Positions 51,501 to 60,685 of a stretch of 64,000 nt of DNA are shown here, one piece after another. Location of the stretch: contig CAVYEW010000014.1 of assembly GCA_963767645.1 (NCBI GenBank), positions 186,001-250,000 on the forward strand, given 5' to 3'. Position 1 is the first letter of the stretch, and each line of letters opens with the position of its first letter. The translations under genes and the position numbers were made by a program. Under the pieces are notes generated by a model. The model did no database searches. It was not told the DNA's origin and saw only the letters and a list, made by a program, of their open reading frames with translations. This stretch comes from DATFDN01 sp963767645 (GTDB taxonomy: Bacteria; Pseudomonadota; Alphaproteobacteria; Acetobacterales; Acetobacteraceae).

Positions 51501-52697
51501 GTGCGCGTGTCCGACGTGGTCATCATTGGCGGCGGGCTAAGTGGAACCCTTGCGGCCGTCCTGCTCGGCAGGGCGGGCTACGATGTCGCGCTGATCGATA
51601 GGCACGTCGAGTACCCTCCCGAGTTCCGCGCCGAGCAGCTCGTCGGCGTTCAGATCGATGCGCTGCGCCGGCTCAGAGTGCTCGACGCGCTCGTCGCGGG
51701 TGTGCCCCAAATCGACCACGCGATCGCCGCGCATCGCGGTCGGGTCATCGAGCGCGTCTATGCTCCGCATTACGGCTGCCGGTACGAGGCCATGGTGAAG
51801 GCGGCCCGCGCGCAGCTTCCACCATCGCTCGCGCTCATCGTGGGACAGGCGATCGATGTCGAGACGAGCCCCGCACGGCAGGTTGTGCGCCTATCCACCG
51901 GCGAGACCATAAGCTGCCGGATCGTCGTGCTCGCCACCGGCCCGGGCAACAGCCTGTGTCACAAGCTCGGTCTCGGGCGGCGCTTGATCAGCCGCGACCA
52001 CTCCCTGGCGATTGGCCTCGACATCGTGGCCGGTTCCAATCACTCGCTGGAAAACTCCGTACTTGTGCATTACGGCGAGCACGTACGGGACCGTCTCGAC
52101 TATATTAGTGTATTCCCCCTCGAATCAATTCTGAGGGGGAACCTATTTCTTTATAAGAGCATAAACGATCCGTGGGTCCGCAGTTTCCGCCAGCAGCCTC
52201 GCGAGATGCTTCTCCAGGCCATGCCCGGCCTGCGGCGCTTCCTTGGCGATTTCCGCGTCAGCGGCAAGGTCCAGGTGCGAGCCACTCACTTGAACAGGGC
52301 TGAGGGTCATCTGCGCGACGGACTGGTGCTGATCGGCGACGCGTTTCAGACTTCCTGCCCCGCCGCCGGCACCGGGATTGGCCGCCTGCTCACCGATATC
52401 GACCGACTGTGCAACGAGCACCTGCCGCGCTGGCTCGCGGCACGCGACGCCAGTTGCGAGCGCGTCGCTCAGTTCTACGATGACCCCGTGAAGCGGGCTT
52501 GCGACGCCGAGGCGGTCCGCATTGCCGAGTACCGGCGCGCCATCTCGACCGAGACCAGCTTGTCGTGGCGCCTGTATCGCGCAAGCTCCTATGCGTACCG
52601 CATAATTCGCGGACGGATCGTCTACATGGGCAGGGAGCGACGTAGCGCCGGTGTTCCGATGGCGCCCGCGCTCGACAGGGCCCCGATATCCGCTTGA
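51501..52697 (+). CDS. FAD-dependent monooxygenase (UbiH/PHBH-like)
   Basis: The 398-residue protein has the N-terminal FAD motif DVVIIGGGLSGTLAAVLL, a mid-protein motif RIVVLATGPGNSL, and the second FAD motif DGLVLIGDAFQTSCPAAGTG. This is the flavoprotein hydroxylase fold, possibly a geranylgeranyl-reductase-like or polyketide-type hydroxylase. The GTG start at 51501 has AAAGGA upstream. It is divergent from the acyl-CoA ligase and converges on kynU with one base between the stops. The segment around 52080-52160 is notably AT-richer than its surroundings. Confidence 0.8.
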   Translation: MRVSDVVIIGGGLSGTLAAVLLGRAGYDVALIDRHVEYPPEFRAEQLVGVQIDALRRLRVLDALVAGVPQIDHAIAAHRGRVIERVYAPHYGCRYEAMVKAARAQLPPSLALIVGQAIDVETSPARQVVRLSTGETISCRIVVLATGPGNSLCHKLGLGRRLISRDHSLAIGLDIVAGSNHSLENSVLVHYGEHVRDRLDYISVFPLESILRGNLFLYKSINDPWVRSFRQQPREMLLQAMPGLRRFLGDFRVSGKVQVRATHLNRAEGHLRDGLVLIGDAFQTSCPAAGTGIGRLLTDIDRLCNEHLPRWLAARDASCERVAQFYDDPVKRACDAEAVRIAEYRRAISTETSLSWRLYRASSYAYRIIRGRIVYMGRERRSAGVPMAPALDRAPISA

Positions 52698-52698
52698 T

Positions 52699-53916
52699 TT
52701 ACGCAGGTGAGAGACCCCTGACGACATCGGCGAGCATGGCGCTGGCCGCACCGAGATCGGCGTAACGCAGCGTCAATGGCGTCAGGCCGAAGCGGAGAAT
52801 ATCGGGCGGACGGAAATCACCGATCACTCCGCGTTCGGCCAGCCTGCGCGTGATCGTCTCGGCACGGGCATGGCGCAGGCACATTTGGCTCCCGCGCGCC
52901 GAGGCCTCGCGCGGCGAGGCGATCTCGAAACCGAGCCCGGCGCAGTCGCGCTCCACCAGAGCGGCGAAAATCTCCGCCATCCGCACCGATTTCGCCCGCA
53001 CCGCGTCCATCTCGGCGCTGAGCGCAATATCCACGCCGATCTCAAGCGCTGCCAAACCCAGTATCTGCGGTGTTCCCACCAACGCGCGGGAAATGCCTTC
53101 GGCCGGCCGGTAAGCGGGGGCAAAGGCGAACGGGTCGGCATGGCCCATCCAGCCGGTGAGCGGCATCGCCGCGCCTTGATGGCGCGGTGCGATGTAGAGG
53201 AACCCCGGTGCCCCCGGCCCGCCGTTGAGGAACTTGTAGCCGCAGCCCACCGCGAAATCGACTTCGCACGCGGCGAGGTCGAGCGGCACCGCACCCGCCG
53301 AGTGCGCCAGGTCCCAGACGACCAGCGCGCCTGCGTCGTGGGCGGTACGGGTGAGCCGCGCCATGTCATGCATCCGCCCGCTGCGGTAGTTCACGTGGGT
53401 GAGCATCAGCACCGCCACCGAGGGATCGAGGGCTGCCTCGACCGCGTCCGGCTCGGCTTGGCGCAGCTCGCGTCCAAGCAACGCCGCAACGCCCTCGGCC
53501 ATATACAGATCGGTCGGGAAGTTGCCGCGCTCCGAGACGATCACGTGCCGCTCGGGCCGCAGCGACACGGCGGCGGTCAGGGCCTTGAACAAGTTCACCG
53601 AGGTGCTGTCGCAGGCGATGGTGCTGGCGGGCTCGGCGCCGATCAGCCGGCCGATCTTCTCCCCGATGCGCCGCGGCAGGGCCATCCACCCGTTCGCCTC
53701 CCAGGACCGGATCAGGTCGCGTCCCCACTCACGGTCGATCACCTCGCCCAGGCGCGCGCGAGTCGCCTTGGGCAGCGGGCCAAGCGAATTGCCGTCGAGG
53801 TAGATCACCCCGTCGGGCAGGTCGAACAAGGCACGAAATGAGGCGAGGGGGTCCGCTTCGTCCAGGGCGGCGAGGTGAACCCTGGCGGGGGCGCCCGTTC
53901 GCGTTGTCGCCGTCAT
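52699..53916 (-). CDS. kynU: Kynureninase
   Basis: Kynureninase splits kynurenine to anthranilate and alanine using pyridoxal phosphate. The 405-residue protein has YLDGNSLGPLPKATR, the substrate/cofactor motif HVNYRSGRMHDM, DLAHSAGAVPLDL and the cofactor lysine in VGCGYKFLNGGPGAPG. Its ATG overlaps the stop of the alpha/beta hydrolase upstream (ATGA), so they form a coupled pair. The other kynurenine genes (kynA, kynB) are not in the window. Confidence 0.95.
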   Translation of the reverse strand: MTATTRTGAPARVHLAALDEADPLASFRALFDLPDGVIYLDGNSLGPLPKATRARLGEVIDREWGRDLIRSWEANGWMALPRRIGEKIGRLIGAEPASTIACDSTSVNLFKALTAAVSLRPERHVIVSERGNFPTDLYMAEGVAALLGRELRQAEPDAVEAALDPSVAVLMLTHVNYRSGRMHDMARLTRTAHDAGALVVWDLAHSAGAVPLDLAACEVDFAVGCGYKFLNGGPGAPGFLYIAPRHQGAAMPLTGWMGHADPFAFAPAYRPAEGISRALVGTPQILGLAALEIGVDIALSAEMDAVRAKSVRMAEIFAALVERDCAGLGFEIASPREASARGSQMCLRHARAETITRRLAERGVIGDFRPPDILRFGLTPLTLRYADLGAASAMLADVVRGLSPA

Positions 53917-54719
53917 GCCGGGCGGGCCTCGTCGAGGAAGGCGCGCAGCAGCGCCGAGCAGGCAGCGGCGTGCGACACCGGCATCCCGTGCCGAGCCCGC
54001 CCGATCACGTGCAGCCGCGCGTCGCGCACGCGGCGACGCAGGTCATCGACGACCGGCACGGGAATGAACGGCGAGCTGTCCGGATGCATCAACAGCAGCG
54101 GGCAGCCGAGCGCCGAGACGGAGCTCGACAGGTCGGCCCCGACGAGCGCGGCCACCGCGCCCAGCACGACCTCGCGATCCGCCTCGGCCTGGGTCTGCTC
54201 GAACCAGCGCCACTGGGCTGGCGAGACTCCGCCGGGAAAGAACCGGTGCGGCATCATGTGCGCCGACCATGCGCGCATGCCGCCGCGATCCATCACCTCG
54301 CGCCAGTCATGCAGCGATTGCAGCCGCGCTCCGACATGGGCGCCGTTGCTGACGGTGACTGTGCACACACGCTCCGGCGTGCGCAGGGCGGCGGCAAGGG
54401 CGATGGTGCCGCCGATCGACTCTCCCACCAGATGGACGCGGCCGAGCCCGCCCGCGTCCATGACCGCCAGCAGATCGTCAACCAGCAGCTCCAGGCTGAT
54501 CCGCGCGTCCTCGGTGGAGCGGGACCCGCCATGGCCGCGCATGTCGAAGAGCAGCACGCGGTAGCGGTCAAGCAAGGCCGGCAGCCAGCCGCGCCAAATC
54601 GCTCCGGTGGCGCCGATGCCGTGATGCATCACCACGGTCTCCGGCTGCTCGACCCAGGGCGGGGTCAGGTCGATCAGCTCGAAGGCCAGCCTGCTTCCTT
54701 CGACCCGCGTGTTGGCCAT
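53913..54719 (-). CDS. Alpha/beta hydrolase coupled to kynureninase
   Basis: The 268-residue protein has the nucleophile elbow LVGESIGGTIAL (Ser), the oxyanion region VVMHHGIGATGAIWRG, FDMRGHGGS and a C-terminal His (ARHGMPVSH). It resembles 3-oxoadipate enol-lactonase-type hydrolases. Its overlap with kynU suggests a role in tryptophan or aromatic breakdown; one possibility is hydrolysis of N-formylkynurenine in place of KynB, but that is a guess from position. The ATG at 54719 begins MANTRVEGSRLAFEL. An insertion sequence lies directly upstream at about 54800. Confidence 0.82.
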   Translation of the reverse strand: MANTRVEGSRLAFELIDLTPPWVEQPETVVMHHGIGATGAIWRGWLPALLDRYRVLLFDMRGHGGSRSTEDARISLELLVDDLLAVMDAGGLGRVHLVGESIGGTIALAAALRTPERVCTVTVSNGAHVGARLQSLHDWREVMDRGGMRAWSAHMMPHRFFPGGVSPAQWRWFEQTQAEADREVVLGAVAALVGADLSSSVSALGCPLLLMHPDSSPFIPVPVVDDLRRRVRDARLHVIGRARHGMPVSHAAACSALLRAFLDEARPA

Positions 54720-54800
54720 AAGATGACTCCGCTGCTCTTGCGCGTTCGGTTCGACCATACAGCGTCGCGAGACTTCGCGGCATCGCCTCTATGCAACCGG

Positions 54801-56262
54801 ATAGAAATGTCCGCGGGCGTGCAAAGCTGAGATGTCCCGCTGGTCCGCTGAGCGCGGTGCAGCCGTAGGCGGAGCCGCGCTGAGCGGGCGGGCGCGCCGT
54901 GTAGGCTGGGCCTGGTAGGCCACGGCCTCGCTGTTCGTCCGCACCCGCGGCGGCGGACGCTTGAGGTCCTGCTGCGCTTTGACGAAGGCGAGTGCTGCGC
55001 CCAGCCGCTTGTTGTAGATGATATCGCCCTGGCCGAGCCGCTGTTCCTTGTGAACACGCTGTAAGGCAGGGAATGGCCTTGCCAGCGTATGTCCAGCCGA
55101 TCATCGGCGTAGTGGTAGATCTCGACCTACGCCCGGGCGATCGCCTCGGTGATGTCGTCGCGGGCGAGGATGAACAGCTTGCGCTCGTAGGCCAGGGTGA
55201 GTTGCTGGCCGACATGGCGCAGCTCGCGATGGCACAGGATGTCGCCGAGCCGGTCGGGCGAGAGGTCCATTGGCCGGTGCAGGTCGCCTGGGCGGACATG
55301 GACGAACAGCGAAGCGGGCGATGAAGCGCTCGACGAAGCTCGGCAGGAAAGCGTTGCCGGCATCCACGCTGGCGATCCCGGCCAGGCGTAGCTCTTTGAC
55401 CAACCGGTCCTGCAACGTGCGGTTCACGCGCTCCACGCGCCCCTTCGCCTGCGGCGTGTCGGCGCACAGGATGTCGATGTTCAGCTCTGCCAACCGCCCG
55501 GCCGAACTGGGCAGCCCTGGCCGCCCTTGGCGTCAACCTTGGCCACGAGGAAGACGGTATGCTTGTTGGCGTTGAAGGCGATCGAGCGGCCGTGCGCCCA
55601 AGATAGCCGCGCAGTGCTTCGAAGTAGGCGGCCGTGCTCTCGCTCTCGACGAAGCGGAGTGGCATCAGCCGCCCGTGGCGTCGTCGATGAACACCAGCAG
55701 CGTGCAAGGCGGCCGCGGTCTCGAACCAGCGGTGCTCGCTGCCGTCGATCTGCACCAGCTCGCCGAGCAGACTCACGGCGCAGCCGGGGCTGGTGGAAGC
55801 GCCGGCGCTGCTTGCGCGACAGCCAAAGACCAACCTCCACCATCCAGGTGCGCAACGTCTCGCGCGACACCGTCAAGCCGTGTTGCTGTGCCAGCACCTC
55901 CGCGGCCAGGGTCGGGCCGAAGTCGGCGTATCGGTTCCGTATCAAGGCGAGCGCGTAGTCACGCACACCCGCAGCGATCCGGTTGTTGGACGGCCGGCCG
56001 CGGGCCTTGTGTGCCAGCGCCACGCCGCCGCCAGCCTGGAACAGCCCGAGCAGGCGATGGACATGCCGCGGTGTCATAGACAGCACCGTTGCCGATGCCG
56101 CGATCGTGCGACGGCCGGATACAACTTCGGACAGTCCCCTCGATGCGCTGTATGTCGCGCTTGCTGATCACCACCAGCCCAAAGCCCGCTCTCCCGGTCA
56201 GACCGCAACCCGGGGAGGCTGACATTTCTGATTTGCGAACGGGGACAGTTTAGCTTTGCGCC
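54801..56262 (-). mobile_element. ISNCY (IS1202-group-like) insertion sequence A, degenerate
   Basis: The element is bounded on the left by ATAGAAATGTCCGC followed by GCAAAGCTGAGATGTCCCGC, and on the right by GACATTTCTGATTTGCG followed by GGGGACAGTTTAGC, which are inverted versions of each other with repeated GACATTTC/GAAATGTC motifs. Inside is a broken transposase on the minus strand. The boundaries are estimated from these motifs. It sits just upstream of the alpha/beta hydrolase and touches the second copy at 56283. Confidence 0.7.
54840..56086 (-). pseudogene. ISNCY-type transposase A, multiple frameshifts
   Basis: Reading on the minus strand from 56086, the frame gives MLSMTPRHVHRLLGLFQAGG, RNRYADFGPTLAAEVLAQQHG and VSRETLRTWMVEVGLWLSR. 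It then shifts to carry LLGELVQIDGSEHRWFE, shifts again, and continues as MAELNIDILCADTPQAKGR and VERVNRTLQDRLVKELRLAG, then to an end with LTLAYERKLFILARDDI. All blocks of an ISNCY transposase are present in order but in at least three frames, so it is dead. Confidence 0.8.
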
Positions 56263-56282
56263 AACAGCCCTGTCGGCGCAAG

Positions 56283-57898
56283 ATAGAAATGTCACCCGGC
56301 GCGCAAAGTAGAGATGACACCCCCGGGGCTGCGGACACAGCTGTGCGAAACGGCATCTCAACCAGACGCGGGGGTGAGGGTGAGGGGGTCACGGGCCGCA
56401 GCCGGCGTGCCGGTGCGCGCAGCGCAGCCCTTGAGGCCCTCGCCCTCGGCCCGGCATCATGCGGCAGCCGTGCGTCCGTCCGTATCAGGCGGGCGTGACC
56501 GGTGTTGCACCGCGCGGCCGGCTCTTGGACGGCTGCCCCGGCGCCTCCAGATTGTTCGGTGGCCGTTGCCGTGCGGGGTCGTAACGACGGCGGTTCGGCG
56601 CATAGGCTGCCTGCTGCTCCTGCACCATCGCCAGTGCCGCGCCGAGCCGCTTGTTCTCAACGATCGCCCCCGGTTGCACGGTCTGGATCTTGTCGAATAC
56701 CCGGAACGGCAGGGATGTCCCTTCGAACTGGATCGTAAACCGACCGTCGGGATAGTTCACGACGTCGACTTTCTTGCGCACCAGACCACGCGCAAATGGC
56801 GTCGGGTCAAGCAACAGCAACATCCGGTCATAATGCAGGGTCAGATCGTGTGTGACCGTCCTGACCTCGCGCCAGGCCATGATCTCGTCCAGGTCATCGG
56901 CCTTGGTCAGAGGTCGATGCAAATCCTTGGCATTTGAGGGTGGCCGGCCGAAGCGCTCGTTGTAGTCGTCGACGAAGCCAGGCAGCCACGCGTTCGCCGC
57001 GGCGATCGTCGATATCCCGGCCAGGCGCAGCTCCTTCACCATGCGATCCTGAACGTGCCGAACGCACGCTCGATGCGGCCCTTCGCCTGCGGGTTGTTGG
57101 CACAGATGATGTCGATGTTCAGCACCGTCAGCACGGGGCCGAACGGCGTGATCCCGTCGCCTCCCGCCGCGTCCTTGGCGTTCACCCGGAAGATGCTGTG
57201 CTTGTCGCTGTAGAACGCCACCGGTTTGCCGTGCGCCTCCGGGTAGGCGCGGGTCGCGCGGAAGTAATCAAACGCTGATTCCGAGGCGACAAACCGCAGC
57301 TGCATCAGCCGGCTGGTGGCATCGTCAACGAACGCCAGCAACGTGCACACCTCGCCGCGGGACTCGAACCAGGCATGTTCAGAGCCATCGATCTGCACCA
57401 GTTCACCCAGGCACGCCCGCCGCCGGCGCGGCTGGTGCGGCGAGGGGAGCCGATGGCAGCGGTCGACCCACAGAGCGGCGGCGATCATCCAACCACGCAA
57501 CGTCTCACGGGAGACCGAACAGCCGTGCAACGCCGCCAGCTTCTCCGCCGCCAGCGTCGGGCCAAAGTCCGCATACCGCTCGCGCACGAGCGACAGCGCC
57601 AGCGCACGAACCTCGGCCGGGAGACGGTGATTGCTGGGCTTGCCGCGGCGCTTGGAGAGCAGGCTGTGCACGCCGTCCTGCTTGAGGTTGTGTAGCAGGC
57701 GGAATACCTGGCGCCGACGCAGACCGATCAACTCACAGGCGTCGGCAATCCTGAGGCGTCCGGACTGAACCCGCAACAACACGTCGAGCCGGCTGAACTC
57801 CTGCTTGCTCATCGACAGCACCGCCATGACGCTTCTCCCGGGACCCCGAAACCCGGGGGAGTGTCATCTCTATGTGGCAGAGGGGTGCCATCTCTATA
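56283..57898 (-). mobile_element. ISNCY (IS1202-group-like) insertion sequence B
   Basis: The left end reads ATAGAAATGTCACC and then GTAGAGATGACACC; the right end reads GTGTCATCTCTATG and then GGTGCCATCTCTATA. So each end carries two copies of an AGAGATGNCACC-like motif, in inverted orientation between ends. The transposase inside is on the minus strand and nearly intact. It lies directly next to element A in the same orientation. Boundaries are estimated. Confidence 0.75.
56485..57827 (-). pseudogene. ISNCY-type transposase B, single frameshift
   Basis: The first 257 or so residues hold the HTH region (RIADACELIGLRRRQVFRLL), ERYADFGPTLAAEKLAALHG, and the DDE catalytic region (GELVQIDGSEHAWFE; FVDDATSRLMQLRFV; ICANNPQAKGRIERA). 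At about 57045-57055 one base is missing after RIERAFGT, and the frame continues as QDRMVKELRLAGIST through a C-terminal domain (IVENKRLGAALAMVQEQQAA) to a long basic tail. Repaired length is 447 residues. A single lost base may be a sequence error, so the element could be active. Confidence 0.85.
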
Positions 57899-58215
57899 TT
57901 GCTGCTACAGCCCCAAGTTGCAGAAGGCATATTATGGAAACCGAGGGGTGCGCGAACGTTCCTGCGTCTTGCCGGGATCCCCCTGGATGGGCTCGGCCCA
58001 CTTACTGCGCACGTGGGCGTGTCCTGTTCGGCGCACAATGGTCGCTCAGGATCGCAAACTGGGACAGGGCTGCTGCAGGCTGTCACCCGCTGGTATTGCT
58101 GGCGTCCCCGTATACTGGCCACCTCGCTCACGGCCGCGTGCGGGCGTCCTAGGCGTTGCATTTCCGAGACGGCGGCCGAAGACACGCGCGCGGATCGGAT
58201 CGGCGCGGGTTTGGC
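57899..58215. other. Stretch without a recognisable gene
   Basis: This 317-base stretch between the ISNCY element and the dead HTH gene holds no frame with recognisable motifs. The minus strand shows an open stretch starting MQRLGRPHAAVSEVASIRG, but it runs into the insertion sequence and has no supported start or family. It is probably leftover sequence from earlier insertions. Confidence 0.5.
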
Positions 58216-58506
58216 CTAGGGCAGCAGCTTGAGGCAGCGTTGGTTGCCGATCCTCGGCCCTTCGGCGAGCACGCCGGCCGCGAGCAGGCGGGCGATGGCG
58301 CGGCACACGCTCGGCCGGTGCATGTCCAGCTCTCGCCCGATCGCGGTCTGATCGATCGGGCGGTGGGTTCACCAATCGAGTCAGCCGAGCAGCGCGAGCA
58401 GCACCGCGAAGCCTTCCTGCTTCAGCTCGGAACGCAGCGTGGCCCAGTGGCGCGCGGTGGCGACGCCGAGGTCGGTATCCACGAAAGGTTCGTCCGCGTC
58501 ATCCAT
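58216..58506 (-). pseudogene. HTH protein gene with two in-frame TGA codons
   Basis: From the ATG at 58506 the frame reads MDDADEPFVDTDLGVATARH, then LRSELKQEGFAVLLALLG, then TGA at 58381-58383, LDW, TGA at 58369-58371, and continues without a frame change through IDQTAIGRELDMHRPSVCRA and IARLLAAGVLAEGPRIGNQR to a TAG at 58216-58218. The second half is a clear winged helix-turn-helix of the type found in plasmid or phage replication and partition regulators. Both TGAs would be single-base changes from TGG, restoring Trp. The full length would be 96 residues. Function unknown. Confidence 0.6.
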
Positions 58507-58737
58507 CGGAGGATCGTCCTGTTCCTGGACGGCATCAGGATGAGCGCCGTCCAGGGATTTATCCCCGTGGCGACGCCTCGGCGCGTTGCGGCGCGGGATA
58601 TGCGGGTATCTGAACGGGTAGCAGCGGTTCCGCATCTGCACTGCGGGGCGTGGATGCAGGCGAGGACCTGGTGCTCGCCGAAGGCCAGCCACGCGCACGA
58701 GGCCGGCTCGGATACGCCGCGGTGGCGCCTCTGCGGC

Positions 58738-58877
58738 TAGCTCGCCCTGGCGGCGGGGCGGGGCGGTTGCCCGGACGGGCTCGACGGCGGGCCGGGCGGC
58801 TTCGGCGGCTTCGGTCCGCTCGACGATTTCGGCCGGCGCGGTCGGGAGCTGGCGGAGAAGAGTTCGGCGAGGAGCAT
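58738..58877 (-). CDS. Possible small proline-rich protein
   Basis: A short frame from an ATG at about 58875 reads MLLAELFSASSRPRRPKSSS and then a proline/serine-rich end finishing PRPAARAS. It follows the small membrane frame at 58889 by about a dozen bases. It has low-complexity composition, no homologue known to me and no clear ribosome binding site, so it may not be real. Confidence 0.2.
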
Positions 58878-58888
58878 GGTCCTGGTAG

Positions 58889-59008
58889 TTAGCCGGGCGG
58901 CGGCCGCAACCAACGCAGGATGCCGAGCACCAGCATAGCCACGACGGCTAGAGCCGTCGGCCCATTGTCGATGGTCAAATCGAGCGACGCGGCATGAAGA
59001 TGAAGCAT
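58889..59008 (-). CDS. Possible 39-residue membrane peptide
   Basis: The frame reads MLHLHAASLDLTIDNGPTAL and then AVVAMLVLGILRWLRPPPG, one hydrophobic helix with a basic end. Codons are consistent with the host and it lies upstream of the dead HTH gene on the same strand. It is too short to judge and no family is recognised. Confidence 0.3.
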   Translation of the reverse strand: MLHLHAASLDLTIDNGPTALAVVAMLVLGILRWLRPPPG

Positions 59009-59476
59009 TCGCAGGACCTTTGAAGGTGTGCCGTGCGCTCCACGCGCACGAACCTTCCTCCCCCCACGAATCGAATCGGTCTGACGCCGTCCGATGTGAG
59101 CGGCTTACTGGAGGTGCCGCCTCCGCCTCAAGCGGAATTCCCCACCGCACCGGTTCGTATTCCGCAACCGAACTGTTTCGGAACACAGATCGCCGAGCGG
59201 TCTCACCTCATACCGCCGCGCTGTGGTTGCACAGGGGGAGATGCTCGGTGGTCCGCCGGCTTCGTCCGTGAACCACAGCGCAATCCGCTGCCCGGGTGGA
59301 CCTGCGCAGCTCGGCCGAGCTGCACAGGTCCGTGCGGATCACCATTGCTCGCGTCGTCCGGTCCTCCCGCTCCAGGTCGGACCGACACGGCCTTAATCGC
59401 CTTCAAGTCGTCTCGCATGAGGTCGGGGGTGACTGGTTTCATTCAGGGCGATGTGATCTCGGTCCTAAAATCAACT
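59009..59476. other. Stretch without a recognisable gene
   Basis: This 468-base stretch lies between the small frames and the 3' end of the IS-split secreted-protein gene. Open frames exist on both strands but none has a recognisable motif, a good start or a natural composition. Nothing else is seen. Confidence 0.5.
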
Positions 59477-59512
59477 CTACTTTTCAATCCAGTATTCGCT
59501 CACGTAGCTGAG

Positions 59513-60429
59513 TTGTCTCTGAACGCTTGTGGAACGTAGGTGGATGGCCTTGGTGGGATGTGTTTCCAACAGGTTGTCGAGACCGAGTTGGAGGACGCGC
59601 CCCATGTGGACCGAGGCCACCCGCGCGCAGCATAGCCGCGACGGCCTGCGCTTTGCCAGCGACCTGACCGATGCCGAGTGGGCGGTGCTGGAGCCGCTGC
59701 TGCCACCACCCTCGCCGGTTGGCCGACCCCCGACGTGGCCGATGCGCACCATCGTCGAAGCGATCTTCTACGTGCTGCGCGGCGGCGTGCCGTGGCGGAT
59801 GCTGCCCTCGTGCTTTCCGCCGAGACAGACCGTGTATGGCTGGTTCGCGGCCCTCCGCGATGCGGGCGTGTGGGAGGCGGTGAACCACCACCTTGTCATG
59901 CTCGACCGCGAGCGGGCCGGGCGCGCGGCGAGCCCGAGCGCGGCCGTGATCGATAGCCAGAGCGTGAAGACCACCGAGGCGGGCGGCCCGCGCGGGTATG
60001 ATGCGGGCAAAAAGGTGAAGGGGCGCAAGCGGCACCCTGGTGGACACGGACGGGCGGTTGCTGGTGGGCCAAGTTGGCCCGGCCTCGGTGCAGGACCGCG
60101 ATGGCGCTGTGCCGCTGCTGCAAGCGTCGCGCCGGAGCTTTCCATTCATCGAGCAGGCGTTCGCTGACGCGGCGTATGCGTGCGAGCGGATCAAGCAGGC
60201 GACCCGCATCGCCATCGAGATCGTCCACAAGCCCCGCGATCAGGTCGGCTTCGCGGTGCATCCACGCCGATGGGTGGTGGAGCGGTGCTTCGCCTGGCTC
60301 AACCGCAACCGCCGTCTCGCCAAGGACTTCGAGGCCACGATCACCACCGCCACCGCGTTCCTTTACGCCGCCTCCGTCTTGCTGCTCACCCGCAGGCTCG
60401 CCCGTTGCGCTTGAGTTCAGAGACGGACA
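59513..60429 (+). mobile_element. IS5-family insertion sequence 1 (917 bp)
   Basis: The element is flanked by CTGAG on both sides (59508-59512 and 60430-60434), a target duplication. Its ends share an inverted GTCTCTGAAC/GTTCAGAGAC core. The transposase is on the plus strand. It is inserted in the last codons of the secreted-protein gene. Confidence 0.85.
59604..60414 (+). pseudogene. IS5-family transposase, frameshifted
   Basis: The first frame gives MWTEATRAQHSRDGLRFASD, LTDAEWAVLEPLLPPPSPVG, the first catalytic Asp in SAAVIDSQSVKTTEAGG and AGKKVKGRKRH. At about 60030-60036 two bases are missing (CACCCTGGTGG) and the continuation VDTDGRLLVGQVGPASVQDR, DAAYACERIKQ and the final VERCFAWLNRNRRLAKDFE lie in another frame, ending at 60414. 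The position does not look like a slippery site, so the copy is probably inactive. Confidence 0.85.
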
Positions 60430-60685
60430 CTGAGCCGGTTGAGCTTCTTGTCCGGGTCGAATTTACTGGTCTCTCGTGAGAGTCCTCGAATGCCCTTGTA
60501 CCTGCCAGTTCCGCCGGTGTATCGTGTAACCCCAGTGAATGTGCTCTCTTTCTTCCCATTAGAATCGGTAAATGTCTGGCTTGTTCCGCTGAACTCGCTG
60601 AAAATCTTGTCGCCATTCTCCAGCATGGTCACCGTGTATCCCCAGCCGCGTCCATTACGGTCAATGTAGTCAGAAAACGCTCTAG

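Noticed and set aside
58156..58740. A 194-codon plus-strand frame
   Set aside because: It is antisense to the recognisable HTH reading on the minus strand and has shadow-type composition.
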